Source: Rosa chinensis (Eukaryota; Streptophyta; Magnoliopsida; Rosales; Rosaceae). Taken from it: a stretch of DNA of 64,000 bases. The translations under genes and the position numbers were made by a program. The notes under the pieces are model-generated. The model had not been told where the DNA came from and made no database searches. It saw nothing but the letters and a program-made list of their open reading frames with translations. The stretch covers positions 16,731,501 to 16,795,500 of the forward strand of contig NC_037092.1 in the NCBI RefSeq assembly GCF_002994745.2. The letters are read 5' to 3'. Numbering within the stretch: the stretch's first letter is position 1; each line of letters starts with the position of its first letter. Shown here piece by piece: positions 45,711 to 58,317 of this stretch.

Positions 45711-48157
45711 TGTTACGTCCCGAACCTAAATTTATCGGTTTACTAGTCATTTGGACGGTAAACGACAATTACTTTAACTTTTTACTTTGTTTCGATACTT
45801 TTAGTGGCCCTAAAAAGTTGACTTTTCGTTCGGCTCAAAATTTGAGAAAATGTTCTTCATAGAAGTTGTAGAGGACGTTAAACCGAGCACGTGCATATGT
45901 GGTACGTAAAAATCGGAGTTCGTATGCGAAAGTTATAAGAGAAAATGTAAAAGTTACTACTGTTCACAGTAAGTTTCTATAAATATAGGAAGTTACTGTA
46001 GTAAGTTTCCATTTTTGGAAAACTACCGGCTTTTCTCTCTCCTCTCCCCGAACCCTTTCTTCCTCTTCGGTCCGGTTTCTTCTTCCTCCGATTTCTCCCT
46101 TCTCCAGCCGACCCACGACGGAATCTGGGCACCGGCAAGCTCGCCTTCTCCTCCTTGTCACGCCTGTTGTGGTGTTTTGCCGTGGCTCGGCCGGAGGAGC
46201 TCGGAATTGAGCTGCGAAGATTACTGTAGGCGAACGGAGGTTTCGTCGATTTCCGGCGATTCTGGCCATATCTTGCCACCAAACCTGCGTCGAAGGTGCG
46301 GTTTTTGCCAAGGATCATTTCCCCCCTAGCCTTGAGCCACGATTTTCAGTGTGGAGGTCGAATCGACGATTTCAAATTCTAGGGTTCTTGGGTTTTTCTG
46401 GAAAAATTTCACCGACCAATTTGGATCACTTACAGGTAAAATTGGAACTTGTTGTAGTTGTGAAAAATGCTTGGACTGTTGAGTAGGTGGTGCTGCCAAA
46501 ATTTGGTGGCCATCAGAAGTGGTGGCAGCCGGCGCGTGGGGCCCACGCGCTGCCACTGTTGGTGGCGCGTGGAGGCGTGTAGGGCAGTGTTTTAATTTTA
46601 GTTTTTAGCCCATTAAATTGTAGAAATGTTGTAGAGCTTGTATGTGAAGTTTGGTGAATTTTGGAGGAGGTTGGAATTGTTTGTGAATTTCTGAAGTTCG
46701 GAGTTTTGTGATTGAATTGTGGGAAATCCGGCCGTATGATTTCCCTCGTTTTTGTTGTGGAATATGTAAATTGAGGAATTGGTGTTTTGGGAGAGATTTG
46801 GGTTGAATCCGAGAAGTTACGGAGATAAGGTTTTAGGTTCATAAGTATTTTATCGGATTGCTGTTTACGGAAATATAATTGTGTACAGGGCAATGTCGCG
46901 AGCTACGACTAAATGAAGGAACTCGTTTGCGTCGTCACCCAATAGTACTGTGAGTGGACCTTTTCTTTTTACATATGGATGCATGCAATTGTTGATTTGT
47001 CTTGATTTGATTTGGGAAATGAATTAGTGACTTAAATCATTGTTTTAATTTATCGAGCATATTAAACGGATTTAAATATTTTTTTTTTCTATGTCAATTG
47101 GATTTTCGAATGAAAGTTGTTATGCTCAATTTTGAATTTGTGATTTATGTTAAATTTTGTTGAAGTAATTTTCCAAGGTGATTTCCGGAATTAAATATAT
47201 TGCTATTCGTTGATTTGAGATTTTTGGAAAGATTTTCGAAATGGGATTTCAATGAAGTTACTTCGTATTTGTTTATCGACTTTCGGTTTTGGCATTGGGA
47301 ATGCCTTGCTAATAATCTAATTATTCTTTTAGCGTGTGGGACACGCTGTTGACTTATGTGACTTTTTACCAGAATTTTCGGGTACGGTTGGGAATCGTAC
47401 CCGTGTTTTCTTTATTCGCGGGACTTATGGGGAAGCCTTTTAGATTTACTGGATTTTAATGGTTTTTACCCACCATACCTGGGTCACTATATTTTATTGC
47501 TAGCTAGCCTATTAGTACTCCTCCCTGCTTACTATGTGTTTGTGGGTGAGTAGAGCAGAGCATGGGATGCTCCAGAGTGTGGGACACTCCGACCCGAGCC
47601 TGAGAGGCTCCCTTCTTTCGTATGGTGATACTTCTTCCCCATATCTTATTGTTGCTAGTTCGATTTTCACTGTAGCCAGCGGGGCTGGTCTTATCTTCTT
47701 GAGAAACGAGATTTCGGTTTTACGATATATTTTTCGAATGTTGTGACTAGCCTCACTGTTTTGAAATCCTTGGATTTAAAGCTAAATGTGTTTTACCATT
47801 TGTGCATGCATCGAGTTTTTAAATGAATAAATGTGCGAAAGTATGAAATCCTTTTTCTTTTAAATTGTTTATTTTTGTCCACTCACGCTAACGTTTTTCG
47901 TCTACTCTCCCCTGGGCCTTTCGATTTCTAATGCCCAGTTTGTAGGCGTTATTAGTTGAGGTCGGGCGTACATGATTCGAGGCATAGTTGATAAATAGCT
48001 TCCGCACTTCTTCGTTTGGCTCTGATCTGTTGTGGGTTAGTGTTTTGGGTAGTCTACTTTAGGGGTGACTCGGCCAGTTCTCGGTAGAGTTATCTCTAAG
48101 GTGGGCCCCACAGGGCCACCTCGGATTTCAGGGTGAAATCTGGGGCGGGTCCTGTCA
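45711..48157 (+). repeat. 3' LTR of the Tekay-like element
   Basis: 2447 bp, TGTTACGTCCCG to GGTCCTGTCA. TATAAATA at 45978-45985. ORFs inside (both strands, 45964-46893) look incidental. Confidence 0.85.
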
Positions 48158-49108
48158 CCACATCCGTCTGGATTGTTTCAATCCATATAGTGAGCGTTTC
48201 AATCTAATCGCAAATGCGCTCCGTGGTATAGAGCCACTTGATTTGGGTAACTGAATTCCATCTGGAATCTTCATGTATATTTCCGTATCTAGATCTCCAT
48301 ATAGATACGCAGTAACCACATCCATAAGCTGCATGTTCAGTTTTTCAGAAACTACCAAACTGACAAGGTAGCGGAATGTAATGACGTTTATTACGGGAGA
48401 ATAGGTCTCCTCGTAGTCGATTCCAGGGCGTTGTGAGAAGCCTTACGCCACAAGGTGAGCTTTGTATCTTACAATCTCGTTTTTCTCATTACGCTTTCTA
48501 ATGAATACCCATTTGTGACCAACTGGTTTGGTGTTGGGCGGTATTGGTACAACTTTGCCAAATACCTTTCTTTTCGCTAGAGAATCAAGTTCTGCCTGGA
48601 TCGCATCTTTCCATTTTGGCCAATCAACTCTACGTTGGCATTCATCAACGGAGCGTGGTTCGATGTCATCGGTCTCAATAATCTCACGTGCCACTGAATA
48701 CGCGAATACATCATCAATGATGATGAAGTTTCTTTCCCACGTCCCATGTTCACTAGTGTAATTTACAGAGATCTCTACGTTCTCATGGATAGGTCCTGAC
48801 ATTGAGGATTCCCCCAATGATGTCTCTTGGACATAACCGTAATCCGGAACATTCTCATGGGATGGATTTTGAGTATCGATGATCAAAGGATTTGTTTGTG
48901 CCTCATTTGCTTTCTTTCTAGGGCGAGTATCCTTCGAACCAATTGGTCTACCGCGCTTCCTTGCGAGACCTGCGGCCATAGATGCCACATCATTGCCATG
49001 CTGGGCAATGGCGCCATATCCTGATGTCACAGGAGTGGCGTGATGTCCAGTATTTGGGACATCAATCCTTGCAGGCACGTTTGCAGAAGGTATGTGTGAT
49101 CTCGTCAC
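48158..49108 (-). pseudogene. Copia reverse transcriptase, truncated
   Basis: Minus-strand Ty1/copia RT N-terminal half: DWPKWKDAIQAELDSL, TKPVGHKWVFIRKRNE, then after a stop GIDYEETYSPV, QLMDVVTAYLYGDLDTEIYM and KRSLYGLKQSRRMW, where it is cut at 48158 by the Tekay-like LTR. The YVDD block and RNase H are missing. The AT-hook-like segment RKRGRPIGSKDTRPRKK lies in the integrase-RT linker. Confidence 0.9.
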
Positions 49109-50740
49109 TTTGGCAACATCAGAAAACGCATCAGGGAGAGTGTTTGCTACGTTCTGGAGCTCGATTATTCTTCACACTTCAAGTTCGGACTGTGCGGTAC
49201 GGGGATCGAGATGAGACATGGTGGGGACAGACCACGACAATTCCTGTCATTCCTGTTGAACATCTGTGTTCTTATCTCCCCCTAACGATGGGAAGACTGT
49301 CTCATCAAAGTGACAATCCTCAAATCTAGCGGTAAAGAGATCACCTGTCAAGGGTTCAAGATAGCGGACAGTGGTTGGAGATTCATAGCCAACATAGATG
49401 CCCATTGGTCGTTGTGGACCCATCTTAGTATGCTATGGCGGCGTAATAGGCACATAGATGGCACACCCAAAAATACGTAAATGTGAGATATCAGGCTCGT
49501 ACCCAGTCACTAGCTGTAACGCAGAGTAAGATTGGGTTGCAGTGGGTCGTAGACGAATTAGTGTCGCTGCATGCAATATTGCATATCCCCAAGCAGAAAT
49601 AGGGAGATTGGTGCGCATAACCAATGTCCGTGCTATCATCTGTAGTCGTTTGATAGCGGCTTCTGCGAGACCATTTTGGGTATGAACATGGGGAACTGGA
49701 TGTTCTACATCAATCCCCAATGACATGCAATAGTCATCGAACGTTTTCGATGTAAACTCCCCAGCATTATCAAGTAGAATTGACTTACTAGAATGGTCAG
49801 CGTAGTGAGCTCGTAGACGGATAATTTGGGCGAGGAGTTTAGCATAAGCAGCATTTCAAGTGGACAACATCGCGACATGTGACCAGTGTGTCGACGCATC
49901 AACCAATACCATAAAGTATTTAAAAGGTCCGCATGATGGTTGAATTGGTTCACAGATATCTCCTTGGATTCTCTGTAAGAACAGAATGAGTATTTTAGGA
50001 TCCTTTGCATAGGACGGTCTCGGTCCTAATTTCCCAAAGGAACAGGCTTTGCAAAATGAGAGAGGGGCCTTAGAAGCAACCAATGAGGATTTTGGTTGGG
50101 CCGGAGCGTCTGTAGCGCTATTAGAAGCAAAGTGTGTGACTACATCTCTCATTATGGCGTTAGGGCCATGGAAATAGGTTTGTGTGGCATCATGGCCAAT
50201 AGGAGGAGCAACCATGGCGTCATGCTCATGGTTGGTGCCATTGATGGCGTCATCACTAGGGACAGGGGTGGCCTTTCGATGGCCCAAGACAGCAGCAGCG
50301 CCAGAGATCTTCTCTTATGATATTATTGGATTCAATTGGTCGAATTGTAGTGACATAAAGTCCACTAGATTGACACATAAGCTTCTCTAAGGTGCGCTTT
50401 CATCCGCAATCATTAGAGGTAATGCAAAGAAATTCTATTCCGTTCTCACTATGCGTTTCCGCATGGAATCCGTTGGCTCTTATATCTTTAAAGCTTAATG
50501 AGGTTCGATTTGCCTTAGGAGCGTAGAGAGCTTCAGTGACTTTAATCAAGGTGCCATTGGGCAAAAGGAATTGGGCCATTCCATGTCCTTGAACTAAACT
50601 TGATGGCCCAGCCATAATAGTCACAGAGGAATATGTAGGCAACATCTCTAAGAATAATTGCCTATGTCATAGAATGGTGTGCGTAGTCGCACTATCCGCA
50701 AGACATTGAAGTTCATCCATTCCTAAAAGAAAAGCTCGTA
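49109..50740 (-). pseudogene. Copia protease and integrase, frameshifted
   Basis: Reading down the minus strand: protease remnant LADSATTHTIL (about 50690), then GPSSLVQGHGMAQFLLPNG and ALYAPKANRTSLSF; the pre-integrase/zinc region with CKACSFGKLGPRP; integrase blocks GDICEPIQPSCGPFKYFMVLVD, DNAGEFTSKTFDDYC and NGLAEAAIKRLQ; then the linker GPQRPMGIYVGYES (about 49400). Several stops and shifts. Confidence 0.88.
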
Positions 50741-51230
50741 ATTAAAAAGGAGTCATAAAGAAAAGAACTCAACTTTTATTAATAAGCCAAACAGAATTAC
50801 ATCATCGTTTCTTTAACCAAAGAAAATCTAATCCAATAAACTAGTTAATGCAAAACAATGGTATTCGTCTAACTTCTTTTGGTAATTCCAACGTAAATGT
50901 GACCAGGTGAGTAGAGAGATGTCGGTGGAGCAAAGCTCGCTTAAGTACCATTTATCTCAAAACCTTCCTAGACATCACATTTACATTGAGTACGCCTATT
51001 TTAAAGAAAGACTAATATCATTGGCATCTACTACAAAAGTAATATGGCAATTGCCTACATCTCTTGGAAAATAAAAAGACTTAATCAAAATCGCCAGTTT
51101 ATGGGTCTTGATCCTTGTAGTCTTCCACCCTTAGATCGAGATCGCCATCTTGATCTTCTTGTTCCATGTAATTTGCCTCCCTTGCTTCACAATACGTCTT
51201 GTATGTGTTTGCAACATTCAGGGATGCAGT

Positions 51231-51831
51231 ACACTTCTTTGCCCAATGTCCACTTGATCCACATCGAAGACAAACATCTTTATGGTCAGGCTCCCTTGAT
51301 CGAGATGCTTTTGGTGCATGATTTGGACGACTATTACTCTTGGTGGCGTCACCACCATAGCCGGAGGCTCCGCCTCTCTCTCTTCACACGTTGACCTCCA
51401 CGGTTCCGTGCACGCCTCTCTTGGCGATTTCCTTCCTCTTTAGGGCGAGAATATGGACCAGAACGTCCAGAATTGTCCCTACTCTTAGGGTTTTGCTCCT
51501 TTCGTCCTCCCTTAGGGGCGCAACTATAGTTAGACTCCGGAATAGACTTAGTTCCCACGGGTCTAGCATTATAGTTCTTCACAAGTATGTTGTCGTGCTT
51601 TTCAGCTACGTTCATGGCGCCAATGAGCTCATGAAACCTTCTGATATGTCCTGCTTTCACATCAATCCGATAATTCTTTGAAATCATCAGGGCAGAGACG
51701 GGGAAGGTAGAGAGAGTCTTTTCGATCAACATCATATCAGTTATGGCTTGGCCACAAAACTCCATCAGAGACTTGATACGAAGAGCTTCCGAGTTATAAT
51801 CAAGCACAGACTTGAAATCACAAAAACGGAG
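51231..51831 (-). pseudogene. Copia gag C-terminal part with zinc knuckle
   Basis: Minus strand: LRFCDFKSVLDYNSEALRI, the UBN2-type gag region, then a basic arginine-rich tail and the CCHC knuckle CLRCGSSGHWAKKC (51231-51272). The N-terminal gag and 5' LTR are cut off at 51831, where an Athila LTR begins. About 400 bp of linker (50741-51230) follow without a clear domain. Confidence 0.88.
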
Positions 51832-52265
51832 TGATGTGGCCAAAATAAGCACTCAATTTAAAACCCTGTTGTCATTCGTTAGTATATAAGCAAGTAGAGA
51901 TCGTTCTAACCGAGGATTGAGGGTACTCCTGCAAAGATGGGTCAATTTAAATTAGTAATTATTAAAACAAGTATTTATATACAAATTTACAAAAGAAACA
52001 ACCATAAAAAGGGGGATTCAAATTTTGGTTTCTAAGTTCCTATGAAATAAAACAAAAAGATAAATATATACATGTGATCGACTTCTTCACACTCAAATCA
52101 GAATTTCCAAACCATATCAACATGCAATGAATTATTTCAATCTAAACAACCTAAAATCGTGCCAACACTACATATCAGAAATGAATTCGAAGTACAAGTC
52201 TGAAGAGATCGAGTACAACTTTAATTCTTCTTTAATCTCCTAAGTTAGGAAAAGTCTGTAACTTA
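51832..52265 (-). repeat. Athila LTR remnant (3' end of LTR)
   Basis: Matches 55398-55841, starting TGATGTGKCCAAAATA in plus orientation, with few substitutions and lacking a 10-bp duplication. Truncated at 52265. Confidence 0.88.
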
Positions 52266-52439
52266 TAGTGATGAACAAAAATATTTGTCGTAGAAAGTGG
52301 TGTATAGTGAGGAAAATATGTTTCTCGCAAAAAACCTAATGACATTTAGTGAGGAATCGAAATATTCCTCGTAAAAAGTGACATTTACTGAGGAAAATAA
52401 ATTCCTCGCAAAAAACTTGGTCGCTAAAAAGACTTTCTG
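52266..52439 (-). mobile_element. CACTA end fragment
   Basis: The minus strand at 52439 begins CACTACAACAGAAAGTC, a CACTA terminus of a different family from the one at 5120, with internal TTCCTCGTAAAAAGTG-type repeats. Only about 175 bp remain, joined to the LTR remnant. Confidence 0.7.
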
Positions 52440-54474
52440 TTGTAGTGATTATCTTTCTTAAGCTCACCTAACTCTAGAGATGCATATAAACTATATGGCG
52501 TAACATTAATTGATCCACCTAGATCTAGCATGACATTTTCAAACTTAGTGTTTCCAATGACATAAGGAACAGAAAAACTCCCTGGATCCTTAAGTTTTGG
52601 AGGCAATTTCCTCTGGATAACTGCTGAGACAGTTTCATTCATCTTCACTACCTCCTTCTCACGTGTTTGTCTCCTTGTGGTGCACAACTCCTTCAGAAAT
52701 TTGGCGTACTTTGGGACTTGTGTTATGCACTCAATCAAGGGCATGTTGACTTGCACCCTCTTGAAGATCTCCAAGATGGCTTGATCAGATTCATCCTTCT
52801 TGGACTTTGCAAACCTACTGGGGAAAGGAGCACGAGAGAAAGGGGAGTTAGTATTAACTGAACCTTTAGGGGTTAGATCATTACCTCTTAGTTTCAAAGG
52901 TGGCTCAGATGTTTGAACCACATTTGTTTCAACCCTAGAAGTGGTTGGATCATGCTCAATATCCTCCTTTGTAACCTCAACGTCATCATCCTCCTTATGG
53001 GTCACATGGTTCTTCTTCTGGGCCTTCTTTTGGACCTTCGGGACATCCCTAAGCTCTTTTCCACTCCTTGTGATGATTACCTTTGCAGACTCAAAGTTTG
53101 GGTTGGGAATGCTATTGCTTGGAAGCTTCCCACTCTCAGATATCTTTCCCATGAAGTCCACCACCTGTCCCATTTGCTTCTTAAGCTCAGCTATGTCCTT
53201 CGTGTTACTCTGTTAACCTATTACAAGAGCTTGAGTAGAATTTGTCAAAGTTTGTTGCCCCTGGTAAAGGGTTTCAAGCATCTTATCATAAGAAGGGTGA
53301 GTAACATTATTAGGAACACAATTATTATTAGGAGCAAAGTTTTGAGGAACCTGAGGCCTCTGATAGAAGCCCTGAGGACGTGGAAAGGGTCCACTTTGAT
53401 TCTGGGGGTTCTGAACATTCTCCGTATTGCTCCAACGAAAGTTAGGATGGTCCCTAAGCCCTGGATTGTACGTGTTGGAAAAAGGTTTGTACCTTTGAGA
53501 TTCAAAAGCATTTAAGGACTCCCATCCACCATTTTGTATCAGTTGGGGGCATTGATCAGTTGGGTGCCCTTGAGTAGAGCACACCCCACACGCCTTTACT
53601 CCTTCTTGGCCTTTCCCGATCAATACCTGAGACAACAAAGCACTCATATTATTCAACTTTTCCTCAAGTGCTGAGTTAGAAGTTACCTCATTTACCCTCC
53701 TTGAGGAGGATAATGCCCCCTCATATTGTTGATAATTGAGAGAACGATTTGCCAACAGCTCCTTAGCCACCTCAGGTGTCTTATCCATAAAGGACCCTCC
53801 AGCTGCAGCATCCAACAATTGTCTTTCAAGAGGGAGAAGTCCCTCATAGAAATAGGTGAGTAGGTTCCCCTCCTTCATCCCATGTGAAGGGCATGACGCC
53901 ACTAAAGTCTTGAACCTCTCATAATAGGAGCAGAATGATTCATCAACAGCTTGTTGTATCCCAGTTATCTGCTTCCTTAGGACAGTTACCCCCGAGGCTG
54001 GGAAGTACTTCGTAAGGAATTCATTAACCATCTTGTTCCAAGAGTCCACATGGCGTGAGAGTATGTGCCCTCAGAATGCTGACCTTAACATCCTAAAGTT
54101 AAAGGCATTCCCTTTCTCTCTTGAAGATAGGGCAAAGACATGGCTATTTGATCTTCCCTCACGAACTGGAATTCTTTGAGATGCTTGTTGGCGTCCTCAT
54201 TCATAAGTCCATGAAACTTGGGAAGGTGGTGCAAGAAACCACTCTTCAATTCAAACTCTGCTACCTTGCCATTAGCTGGTTCTGGGTAGATGATGCAAGT
54301 TGGGGTAGCTCCTCCTTCATTTGAAGAAGACAGTTGCCTTAAAGTCTGATTCAATCCAGCCATGGGTTCTTCTTCCTCCTCTTCTGACAAGTAACTTGAG
54401 GAGTTTGAACCCAAGTTAGCTTCTTCTTCAGTCCTTCTCCCTTGGGTGTCAATTGAAAGTTGTCTAAACGCCAA
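52440..54474 (-). pseudogene. Athila-type gag and protease
   Basis: Minus strand. Gag starts MAFRQLSIDTQGRR (54474), an acidic patch EEEEEE, FELKSGFLHHLPKFHGL and EDANKHLKEF, a break near 54110, then NKMVNEFLTKYFPASG, SYYERFKTLVASCPSHG and the knuckle CGVCSTQGHPTDQC. After a stop at 53213, KQMGQVVDFMGKI leads to an aspartic protease (ENVMLDLGGSINVTPYSLY) with DLG as in Athila. It ends at the CACTA fragment; RT, RNase H and integrase are deleted. Confidence 0.88.
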
Positions 54475-55397
54475 GGGAGTTTGGATAGGAATGTCTAAGA
54501 AATTTGGAAGCTCTTGATTTCATTTTATCCTATCCAACCGTTCTTTGATTTCTAAAAGCTTGCTAACTGACTTGGACATTCATGGACCCTACAAGATAAA
54601 ACAATTAATATACAAGTTATAAAATAGAAAGCAAGTATAATGAATTCCTATTCAAACATAAAAAAAAAAGAGGGAGCTCCAATTAGTCTATACTCATTCT
54701 ATTTTCAACACTTAGGTACGGGAACAAGGAATCTCGATGTGCAATGGGGCTGAAACAGCTCTCTTTTTCAAGATTATGTTTAATCCAATATACCTCAGCG
54801 TATCACAACATTTTCTTTTGTTATAAATATAGTTGATATCGAATTTAATTCCAAGCGGTAAATCAAGGTGGACGTGCGGCCCAAGTATAGTCACCTAAAC
54901 ACAAACTCCCTTTCAAATCCTTTGGACAACCTTACTGAAATGGCCAGGTGGGGGAAGGCGACCATAAGAGGCAGAATCCATTTTGGCATGAGCTACTCCC
55001 ACACAGTGGTTTAGGCCCATTTAGAAGCACTTCTGGATTCAAAAACCCGTCATGAACGTTGTCCCATTCCTAGACACCATTCCACATAGGCTATACTTAC
55101 TAAGATAAGAAAGTTCACAAGTGTGAAGACAGTTCAGCAAGTGTTAATAAAGGCCGCCCTCAACCTTAAGGGACCTGAACTAGGCGCCAATAAGGGGATT
55201 AGGCCAATATTAACAAAAGAGACTTAACCTATTCCGTTCAATTTACAACTTACAATTAAAACTCATGTTCAACAATATAAATAACATCCTAGTTAATTTA
55301 AACTAAGTTTCAAACAGTTTATAAACAACAAATATATACAATAAATAACACATTTTTAACAAAGAATTTTTCAATCCCCGGCAACGGCGCCAAAAAT
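54475..55397 (-). other. Athila leader with primer-binding site
   Basis: No gene. On the minus strand TTTTTGGCGCCGTTGCCGGGG (about 55376-55396) follows the LTR: the characteristic Athila PBS. The rest is untranslated leader, with an A run near 54660. Confidence 0.8.
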
Positions 55398-58302
55398 TGA
55401 TGTGTCCAAAATAGGCACTCAATTTAAAACCCTGTTGTCATTCGTTAGTATATAAGCAAGTAGGGATCGTTCTAACCAGGGATTAAGGGTACTCCTGCAA
55501 AGATGGGTCAATTTAAATTAGTAATTATTAAAACAAGTATTAACAAGTATTTATATACAATTTTACAAAAGAAACAACCATAAAAAGGGGGATTCAAATT
55601 TTGGTTTCTAAGTTCCTACGAAATAAAATAAAAAGATAAATATATACATGTGATCGACTTCTTCACACTCAAATCAGAATTTCCAAACCATATCAACATG
55701 CAATGAATTATTTCAATCTAAACAACCTAAAATCGTGCCAACACTAAATATCAGAAATGAATTCGAAGTACAAGTCTGAAGAGATCGAGCACAACTTTAA
55801 TTCTTCTTTAATCTCCTAAGTTAGGAAAAGTCCGTAACTTAAAATATTTCATATAAAGCATCACGTTAATACTGAAGAGCATCCGTCAACATTAAACATG
55901 AATCATTAAGTGCAGTTAGAATTCTGAATCCAAACATGTATGCACCCATAAGAAGTTACAAACGCACAAACATGTAGCATATAATCTCGACCATTGTACA
56001 TAGCCTTTACCACTTTAATTTCTGCCATAAAACGATTAGGTGAATCAGAACACAAATTTGGCTTTATTAACCTGCAGATTAACGTCATTATTTAACCAAA
56101 ATCATATGCTTAAAAATATAAAGGATGGCACAAAATCAGATTGTAAAGATATCATAAACAAATCAAGAACATAAAGAAACAAATCTGAAACTTACTAACA
56201 AAAACTCATTCTCAACAAAAATCCAATTCCAATAACAAAGTTCATAATCAAAATCTGAAATTCAATACAAAAGAGTACGAAAACAGAAATAAGGGCCATG
56301 AATTACACTTTTTGATCTTCAAGAAAGCTTGGAGAACATCAAGAGAACACAAGGCTTGGCCTTCAAGAACACGAACAGCCTTGGAGAAGTCCTAAAGCTC
56401 TTCACAACAAGAGGCTTTTTCTGAATATTTGGAGAGGGTTTTGGAGAGAAGAGAGCTAAGCTAATGAACTGAATTTTGTATGAAGAAGTGATGATTTTGG
56501 AGTAGAGAATGACTGCTATTTATAGTGGAATTCTCATCTCTTGTGATGCAATCATGGCCAATCATCTTGAGGTGATTTCTCCTCCAAATTTGCTTGATTT
56601 TCTCATGACAAAGTCTTGATTTTTCTGATCTCTTTTCCCCTTAATGACTCATTGTATATTCCTTGAATAGTGACCAGATACATCCCTTATGCCTTGATAC
56701 GTCTAAAAGATGTACAACTTAAACCTTGCACTCAAATATCATTGTTGGTAATACAGTGATCAAGCAAGGGTCATTACCCGCTGAAGATTGTTCCTAAACT
56801 GCTAACCAAATGTCACAAACTACTCTAAACCATGCTACTGAACAGTTAACGAAAACAAATTAATTAACTAACCTAGACTTGATGGAATTTTCTATAAATT
56901 TTACACGATACTAAAGACACATTTAATAACACGTATACAAAATTTCAGAACAATCAGAGTTGATTTGATATATGAAATAAATCACGTAAAATTAAACACA
57001 GTAAGATAACAAAGCAGAAACAGATTTTATAACTTTAAAACTATTGACAAAAACAAAGCTAAGGACTCATTCTTCACCACCAAACACACTCAATCATATC
57101 AAAGCTCAGTTAGGGAATCTTAATTCTCAATTGAATTTACCCGAAGTTAACTCACAAGCTCGAATTAACCCATCACCCTTTCGTAGTTCCTTGTTAAGTG
57201 AATACAATCTCACCACTTAATCTATTTCCGATTATGCAGCCTAGACACAAGCTCGCTAAGTTTAACATATCAAAATCATTAAGCAAGAAAAGGGTTTGGA
57301 TAAATCTAGGGTCACAAGTACATTGGTAGTCTTGCTAAACCTAGGGTTTGAGTCACATGTAATTCAAGAAAACATTTTGCTACTCAATTGGAATCAACAC
57401 AAGACATATACGAATCTAGTGTTACTCCTAGCATTAGAATCCTAACCTATTCATTTAGTTGCGCACCTAAACAAACAAGCAAAGATTCATCTTGCAGACA
57501 CGGTGAAACAAACACTCAATTGATAATATAGAAAACTAGAAACTGAATTGTCATCAATATGAATTGAACATGTTTGGGGCTTTGAAATCGCCCCTAGCTA
57601 CAAAAGTATTTAGCTAGACATAGTCATGAATTCGCTGAATGCATACATCAAGAGAATCAAAAAGAAAAATAGAGATGAAAGAAGGAGGTAAGATCATGGC
57701 TAGATGATGGCAGAAGATGTCGTTCTCTCCTTTCTCTTAACGTACGTCTCCCCCTAGACGTCCCTTCTTTTTTTGCTTAGGTTAGGAGATTTTCACTTCT
57801 TTTCCTTTTAGGAATCAAGTAGCTTCTCCTTTAAGATTCCTAATAATTTTCACCTATAAAAATATGTCATATATCTCTAATAAACAGAGATATTCAGTTA
57901 ATACTCGTCGGTGGGCTTCTAAAAGGAATTCGGGCCTCAAATTGTGGATTTCCGTCAAAGTGTCAGATTCTCGGACTGCCCGACCTTGCTGTACTAAATC
58001 GGCCATAAATTCTTGTAGAAAAATGATATGAATGAACCGTTAAAATTTATGGAAATTAGACATCCGAAGCTTTCCAAGCATGTAAAGTTCACTATCTGGT
58101 TCATTCTGAGCTGCTCTCAGGTTCATGTCGAAGTTGACTGATCTGCACAGGCAGATTTACTGATTTAGCTTCCTTTCTTCTACTTTGCTCCATAACACCT
58201 ACAAAACATAAAAATAAAGTAAATGACTCAAATAGATGGAAAACTAGCTAAGAAAACATGAAGAAATCAACACAAAATCATGTACATTTATGAGCTTATC
58301 AA
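55398..58302 (-). repeat. Athila LTR, probably shared by two units
   Basis: In minus orientation it begins TGATAAGCTCAT directly after the PPT AAGTGTGAGGGAATT (58303-58317) and ends GGACACATCA before the Athila PBS. The TGAT/ATCA termini are inverted. A TATAAATAG box on the minus strand at about 56516-56524 fits the promoter. At 2.9 kb it is long, so two abutting LTRs cannot be excluded. Confidence 0.65.
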
Positions 58303-58317
58303 ATTCCCTCACACTTA

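Larger units (their letters stand above)
18124..48157 (+). mobile_element. Tekay-like Ty3/gypsy element, decayed, hosting nested Tat elements
   Basis: The last 245 bp of an LTR (18124-18368) is followed by the PBS TTGGTATCAGAGC. The matching 3' LTR is at 45711-48157, preceded by the PPT AAGGAGGGGAGAT. A TGTTACGTCCCG LTR start with an initiator-Met PBS is typical of Tekay-type chromoviruses. The interior outside the nested Tat-1 element is only about 4.2 kb and has no intact ORF. It is inserted in a copia element on the right. The left LTR is truncated, so no target duplication can be checked. Confidence 0.75.

Noticed and set aside
45964..46893. Open frames on both strands within the Tekay-like LTR
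   Set aside because: They lie in a GC-rich part of an LTR, overlap each other and show no domain.
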